DNA from: CAZTTH01 sp964615975
GTDB lineage: Bacteria; Verrucomicrobiota; Lentisphaeria; JABSQK01; JAJFLO01
DNA length: 46,350 bases
Direction of reading: 5' to 3'
Assembly (NCBI GenBank): GCA_964615975.1
Contig: CAZTTH010000027.1
Location: 1 to 46,350, forward strand
Shown: piece after piece, positions 43,101 through 46,350 of the stretch
How positions within the stretch are numbered: position 1 is the stretch's first letter
How the letters are laid out: each line of letters opens with the position of its first letter
The notes under the pieces: generated by a model
The model's database searches: none
Told to the model about the DNA's origin: nothing
What the model saw: the letters and a program-made list of their open reading frames with translations, nothing else
Translations under genes and position numbers: made by a program

Positions 43101-45527
43101 TATGGTATTATTGATTCCGCTGGTGGCGATCATGATCCTACCGTTATCGGCGGATAGCCGGCCATCATTAAAGATCGGCACATAAATTTCTCCTTTTGAT
43201 CCGACTCCGGTGGTCTGAATCACATGATCCGCGCCGAGATTAAGCTTAAAGTTGCCAATGGGCCCATCGTAGCTGATGATATTCTGGTTGCCCGTGGTGA
43301 ATTGAATCGCGCCGGTTCCTGTCAAGTTAACCGTTTCGTAGATCATCAGGAGCGCGATTTCACCTGTATCTTTGTCGTTTGCCAGCTTGATAATATGATT
43401 GGCGGAAGTGAAACTTCCGATCAGATCAAGACGTTCGTTTTCCGTGATGGTCGTGGTGATATTATTGATTGTCATCCCGGCTCCATCCAGCACCGAGTTT
43501 CCGCCCACGTTGATATTCCCCCCGCCTTCAATTGTGCCCCCAATTATCCGCGCGTTAGTAAGGTTCAGGACGCTGGTAGCATCGATGGTAATCTTGCCGA
43601 TGGCGCTGTCGGGATCTGGATTAGCGCCTTCATTATTCACTATGCTGGCTGAATTCAGGTTCAAGACTCCCCCGTTAACGGCTTTGACCTCCGAGTTATT
43701 GGTGAGGGTATTGATCACTCCAATCGTCTGGATGAGAATCTCACCGTTATCCGCGGAGATCAGACCATCGTTGAGGATCGGCACATAAATTTCACCCTTT
43801 GATCCGCTTCCTGTTGTCTCGATTACTTGATCCACCCCGAGATTAAGCTTGAAGTTGCCAATGGGACCATCATAGCTGATGATATTCCGGTTGCCCGTGG
43901 TGAATTGAATCGCGCCGGTTCCGGTCAAGTTAACCGTTTCGTAGATCACCAGGAGCGCGATTTCACCTGTATCTTTGTCGTTCGCCAGTTTGATAATATG
44001 ATTGGCGGAAGTGAAATTTCCGATCAGATCGAGACGTTCGTTTTCCGTGATGGTCGTGGTGATATTATTGATTGTCATCCCGGCTCCATCCAGCACCGAG
44101 TTTCCGCCCACGTTGATATTCCCCCCGCCTTCAATTGTGCCCCCAATTATCCGCGCGTTAGTAAGGTTCAGGACGCTGGTAGCATCGATGGTAATCTTGC
44201 CGATGGCGCTGTCGGGATCTGGATTAGCGCCTTCATTATTCACTATGCTGGCTGAATTCAGGTTCAAGACTCCCCCGTTAACGGCTTTGACCTCCGAGTT
44301 ATTGGTGAGGGTATTGATCACTCCAATCGTCTGGATGAGAATCTCACCGTTATCCGCGGAGATCAGACCATCGTTGAGGATCGGCACATAAATTTCACCC
44401 TTTGATCCGCTTCCTGTTGTCTCGATTATTTGGTCCACACCGAGATTAAGCTTATAATTGCCAATGAGACCAGTGTAGCTGATTTGATTCTGGTTGCTCG
44501 TGGCGAATTGAATCGCGCCGGTTCCCGTCAAGTTAACCGTTTCGTAGATCACCAGGAGCGCGATTTCTCCTGTATCCTTGTCGTTCTCCAGTTTGATGAT
44601 GTGACCGGTGGAATCGATATTGCCAATTAAATCCAACCGGTCGTTGGCGCCGATGGTCGTGGTAATCTCATTGATCGTCATGTCGCTGCCCTTGAAAAAC
44701 GAATGACCGCTGATCTCGATTTCCCCCCCGCCATCGATGGCGCCGCCGATAATTGACGAATTGACAACCTTCAGCACACTTTCTTCGTCGATGGTTATTT
44801 TGCCGATGACAGTATCGGGATTTCCTTCTGTGCTCTCGTCGTTGGTTGCGATGATGCCATTCAATATCAACGTCCCGGCATTGATGGCGGTAAGGAGATT
44901 GTTATTGATGACAGGGGACAGGATTTTGATCTCGCCAGTGTCCGCCGCGATGGTTCCATTGTTGATTGTCGCAACCAGAATTTGTCCGGCGCTGTTACCC
45001 GAATTGGTGGTCTCAACCCTTTGATTGCCGCCAATGGTTAATTGACCGGCGCCGACATCGACGATTTGATTCAGGTTTGAGCTGCCGAATTGAATCCGCC
45101 CCGAACCTTCAATGGTTACAGTTCCCAAAATCCCCAGATACGCCACATCGTTCGGGTTTTGATTGGCTAAATTGATGATGCCATTGTGGGTGCTGGTGCT
45201 GATCGCGTTGATTAGATCAAGTCGTTGCGAGGCATCGATGAGAATCAGGGCAAGAGAATCGGTATTGATCGTGTCAACCTGAAAATAACCATCCACATTC
45301 ACAGTTGTGCTGTTGATGGTGACATCGTAAGTGTCAGCAGCATTATTCGGCACAACCGCTGGCGACCAATTCGCGTCATCACTCCAATTCAGACCGTCCC
45401 CGCCGCCAGTCCACAGAGAATTGATGGTGTCGGCTGAAGAGAAGGGATGAAGTAACAGGAAGGACGCAAGGACAAGAGCAAAAAGGGTTTGATGAACACA
45501 CAAAACATTGTCAGTAACTAATTTCAT
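40164..45527 (-). CDS. Giant repeat-containing exported protein with PEP-CTERM sorting signal
   Basis: 1787 residues. A signal peptide (TLFALVLASFLLLHPFSSA) leads to SLWTGGGDGLNWSDDANWSP, the entry motif common in autotransporter-like and PEP-CTERM beta-helix proteins. Then come about seven units of 195-215 residues, starting near 45236, 44651, 44048, 43445, 42803, 42206 and 41606, each with RLDL..., HIIKLA, VNLTGTGAIQF, KGEIYVP..., ISADNGEI and GGGNINV-type strands. These are rich in Asn, Gly, Thr and Ile and would form a parallel beta-helix. The tail is IPEPSTYVLFALVLFAIAGYRRF: PEP motif, membrane helix, basic end, recognised by exosortase. AGGAG lies 7-8 nt before the ATG. Probably a surface or matrix protein; its ligand is unknown. 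Confidence 0.9.
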   Translation of the reverse strand: MKLVTDNVLCVHQTLFALVLASFLLLHPFSSADTINSLWTGGGDGLNWSDDANWSPAVVPNNAADTYDVTINSTTVNVDGYFQVDTINTDSLALILIDASQRLDLINAISTSTHNGIINLANQNPNDVAYLGILGTVTIEGSGRIQFGSSNLNQIVDVGAGQLTIGGNQRVETTNSGNSAGQILVATINNGTIAADTGEIKILSPVINNNLLTAINAGTLILNGIIATNDESTEGNPDTVIGKITIDEESVLKVVNSSIIGGAIDGGGEIEISGHSFFKGSDMTINEITTTIGANDRLDLIGNIDSTGHIIKLENDKDTGEIALLVIYETVNLTGTGAIQFATSNQNQISYTGLIGNYKLNLGVDQIIETTGSGSKGEIYVPILNDGLISADNGEILIQTIGVINTLTNNSEVKAVNGGVLNLNSASIVNNEGANPDPDSAIGKITIDATSVLNLTNARIIGGTIEGGGNINVGGNSVLDGAGMTINNITTTITENERLDLIGNFTSANHIIKLANDKDTGEIALLVIYETVNLTGTGAIQFTTGNRNIISYDGPIGNFKLNLGVDQVIETTGSGSKGEIYVPILNDGLISADNGEILIQTIGVINTLTNNSEVKAVNGGVLNLNSASIVNNEGANPDPDSAIGKITIDATSVLNLTNARIIGGTIEGGGNINVGGNSVLDGAGMTINNITTTITENERLDLIGSFTSANHIIKLANDKDTGEIALLMIYETVNLTGTGAIQFTTGNQNIISYDGPIGNFKLNLGADHVIQTTGVGSKGEIYVPIFNDGRLSADNGRIMIATSGINNTITNNNILEAVNGGTLAIVNTVVENADGNINITGSALKLDGTTINNSGGALNFAGTSTFEFTNSRINGGLIDAATNVNVDINGTSTFDGEGLVINNLTSIIGANDRLDLIGDINSTNHIIKLANNGVSGEIAQLVIIDTVNLTGTGAIQFTTENRNLISYTGPSGFYELNLGAGQVIRTTGVGSKGEIYVPSLINDGLISANDGLIRVISPAAITNNATMEAISNGSLSLESVSIYNDTSDEIITDITTGTITIDDTSTLHVFNSTIVGGTLNGGGNINIDGSSHFDGSGMNIANLTTTIGANDSLRLTGNFTQENHIIRLADQNEEGDVADLGILGGVLLAGSGSGGNEIQFTTPNQNRVINYGSGKLTIDDNQRILTTGLRSSGLIYVNLENNGYVSADGGAIELSSHTAINNNVIEAINNGTLKINSHVVINDESNGDDIVDTVFGSIHIDNSSQLNLTYGTIIGGAIHGGGNVHVDGSSHYDGTQGMDILNITTRIGANVALVLHGDISQENHLIKLADQNGAGDVADLGISGTVSLSGINTGGNEIQFTTPNQNRIIDHGSGVLAIDAHQTITTTGNGSSGLIYVNLENNGVVSADAGDIEFSSYPVTNNNLIQAINAGTLEMNSSTVNNQNGSILIAPGSLLSLNSAAITGGNVTNNGHLNMFNSTISGGTFTDNSPESIDVSGTNHLGGTVTFNGSNVTVMPFSSLTLDEGGEFINNGSVHGEFLSAVYVNDDVTGTGNWSTNGGSLNFALESNVSTSGNLFIDNGGQLNAAGTLLTGQDLLLTSGAGGESSLYVNEKLSLSGSLVFDSQNEGTWNWNVGSTLEFTGGVDAVIGDWENWSSLEIGGFDFGDQEIGYANGNFYLPTLMIGSRSHLYLENLLDNGNLAGSGGYFEALYVDNLIFSDALGLLNLNNLNLYYHNLTGNAGQIINVFVNQAIPEPSTYVLFALVLFAIAGYRRFHNYRRSTSSNEGIC
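43429..43825. repeat. 397-bp identical tandem repeat, copy 1
   Basis: Identical to 44032-44428 with an offset of 603 bp (201 codons) inside the PEP-CTERM gene. The flanking part of the same period (43187-43428 versus 43790-44031) differs at only a few positions. Confidence 0.95.
44032..44428. repeat. 397-bp identical tandem repeat, copy 2
   Basis: Partner of 43429-43825. The first mismatches on either side are A/G at 43428/44031 and C/T at 43826/44429. Confidence 0.95.
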
Positions 45528-45540
45528 GAACGGTTCTCCT

Positions 45541-46078
45541 GGTTTATTTTTGATAATCTAGCGCAATCATGGAGAACTGGCGGAGGGATAACCTTATTCT
45601 GTTATCAACAATCTTGATCTGAACCTTCCTTGAGTTATCCGCTCATAGCATTCAGTTCATAGACTATCTCAGGGGATATGGTAAGTGTTTGGGGATTGGC
45701 CACCCAATTCACGCTCAAAGAAAAAAACCGCCAGCACAACACATTTGCGATGAACTAACCGATTCCTTACACTTTGAACTCTCGGATTGTTGAAAAAATT
45801 CTTCCACTCGGATTGCTATTAATTCAATAAAGCTGATGTCCGAGAAGGGCAAATCCGGCAAATGCAATCAGAGAGACCTCAATGGAGGGGAATTAAACAT
45901 TTACCGAATTTCCAAACACTGAATATGATTGGATTTACTATTGAATCAACAGACAGGTGAAAATTTTCCCGGAATCGATGAACCTTAATAGCTGAGTGAT
46001 GGTGAAATTAACGCCAAATACCTACTTCTGTTCCACCGGGTTATGCCGGCTGTGCCGGTCGGTTCGATCAATACGTGG
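45541..46078. other. Intergenic region upstream of the PEP-CTERM gene
   Basis: No gene seen on either strand. AT-rich, especially 45720-45960. It should hold the promoter of the minus-strand PEP-CTERM gene, but I cannot point to a convincing one. Confidence 0.5.
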
Positions 46079-46119
46079 CATGAGCCTCCTTGCTCATGAT
46101 CATCATCGGCAAGATGCCG
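46079..46119. repeat. Two adjacent small hairpins
   Basis: CATGAGC (46079-46085) pairs with GCTCATG (46092-46098), and TCGGCA (46106-46111) pairs with TGCCGA (46115-46120). They directly precede the inverted-repeat element. Confidence 0.55.
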
Positions 46120-46133
46120 AATATGTGTTTAGT

Positions 46134-46316
46134 GTCGGTTGGAGTACAGGCTTCAGCCTGCCGCAGAGCAATGAACGTACAATTTGCAGTCCCGCAGAGC
46201 GGGGTTTGTGTTTAGCGCAGAGTTTGAAGCGGGTGGAGTTTGGTGTTCATCCTTATAGGATGCTCCTCTCTCAGGCATTATTGCCATTCAGGCTAAAAGC
46301 CTGTACTCCAACCGAC
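46134..46316. mobile_element. 183-bp element with ~28-nt terminal inverted repeats (MITE-like)
   Basis: The left end (46134-46160) and right end (46289-46316) are reverse complements: 20 identical outer bases, a 1-2 nt difference, then CAGCCTG/CAGGCT. Each end can also fold on itself (CAGGCT with AGCCTG). The 128-bp interior has no ORF. The form suits a small non-autonomous mobile or dispersed intergenic repeat. No flanking target duplication is evident. Confidence 0.5.
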
Positions 46317-46350
46317 GCTTCCATGAGAAGGAACCTGTCAAGGATCGACG

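Noticed and set aside
43224..44255. Two identical 142-codon plus-strand frames 603 bp apart
   Set aside because: They are antisense images of the repeated units of the PEP-CTERM gene; their identity comes from the DNA duplication and not from selection on these frames.
41000..45240. Regular repeats considered as a CRISPR array
   Set aside because: The period is about 600 bp, the repeats are translated in frame and there are no short direct repeats with unique spacers.

Overview
This window looks like a scaffold from a Gram-negative bacterium assembled from short reads, possibly metagenomic. Outer-membrane proteins (a TonB-dependent receptor and a probable small beta-barrel), an HflK/HflC-like pair and a very large PEP-CTERM surface protein show a diderm. 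The PEP-CTERM protein, a tiny basic protein beginning MGNQYNKV, the eukaryotic-type IleRS and the dapA-dapB-ileS arrangement would suit the Verrucomicrobiota/Lentisphaerota/Kiritimatiellota side of bacteria. That placement is inference and no rRNA is present to settle it.

Layout. 1-675: remnant of a nucleotidyltransferase-like ORF, a small ORF with a hairpin after it, and a tRNA-Gly(UCC). 1135-5359: a CPA2 cation/proton antiporter fused to RCK and EIIA-like domains, then a convergent pair (cyclic-nucleotide-binding protein and AI-2E/PerM permease). 5751-7694: a soluble PAS-PAS hybrid histidine kinase. 7839-17089: a complete GlgE-pathway block, with GlgE, a trehalose synthase-maltokinase fusion, branching enzyme GlgB and a GH15 hydrolase. 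Trehalose is converted to maltose, then to maltose-1-phosphate, then to branched alpha-glucan, and the GH15 enzyme probably degrades glucan or trehalose. A 20-bp-arm bidirectional hairpin sits between glgE and treS-mak.

17438-20228: an archaeo-eukaryotic release-factor-like protein, then a tandem universal stress protein whose downstream partner, a Kef-type antiporter, has decayed to a pseudogene. 20537-26813: a run of five same-strand genes: small exported beta-barrel-like protein, a secreted protein joining an HMA metal-binding domain to a CBM11-like beta-sandwich, two SPFH proteins, and a P1B-like ATPase with a CPI instead of CPC transport motif. This is the best candidate here for an undescribed system, probably metal handling at the envelope. 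26814-29866: a 91-bp direct repeat pair, the tiny basic protein, dapA, dapB and a small membrane protein; then ileS (to 33079).

33190-39439 (minus strand): a TonB receptor - YfiR/DUF4154 - CHASE-like/HAMP kinase - REC/GAF kinase operon, which looks like a signal-transduction module linking outer-membrane, periplasmic and cytoplasmic parts. 39843-40052: a 100-N assembly gap flanked by identical 55-bp ends that look like a de Bruijn k-mer overlap. 40164-45527 (minus): a 1787-residue exported repeat protein with about seven units of ~200 residues and a PEP-CTERM tail; two of its units share a 397-bp identical stretch. The last 800 bp hold no gene but contain an element with ~28-nt terminal inverted repeats and several hairpins.
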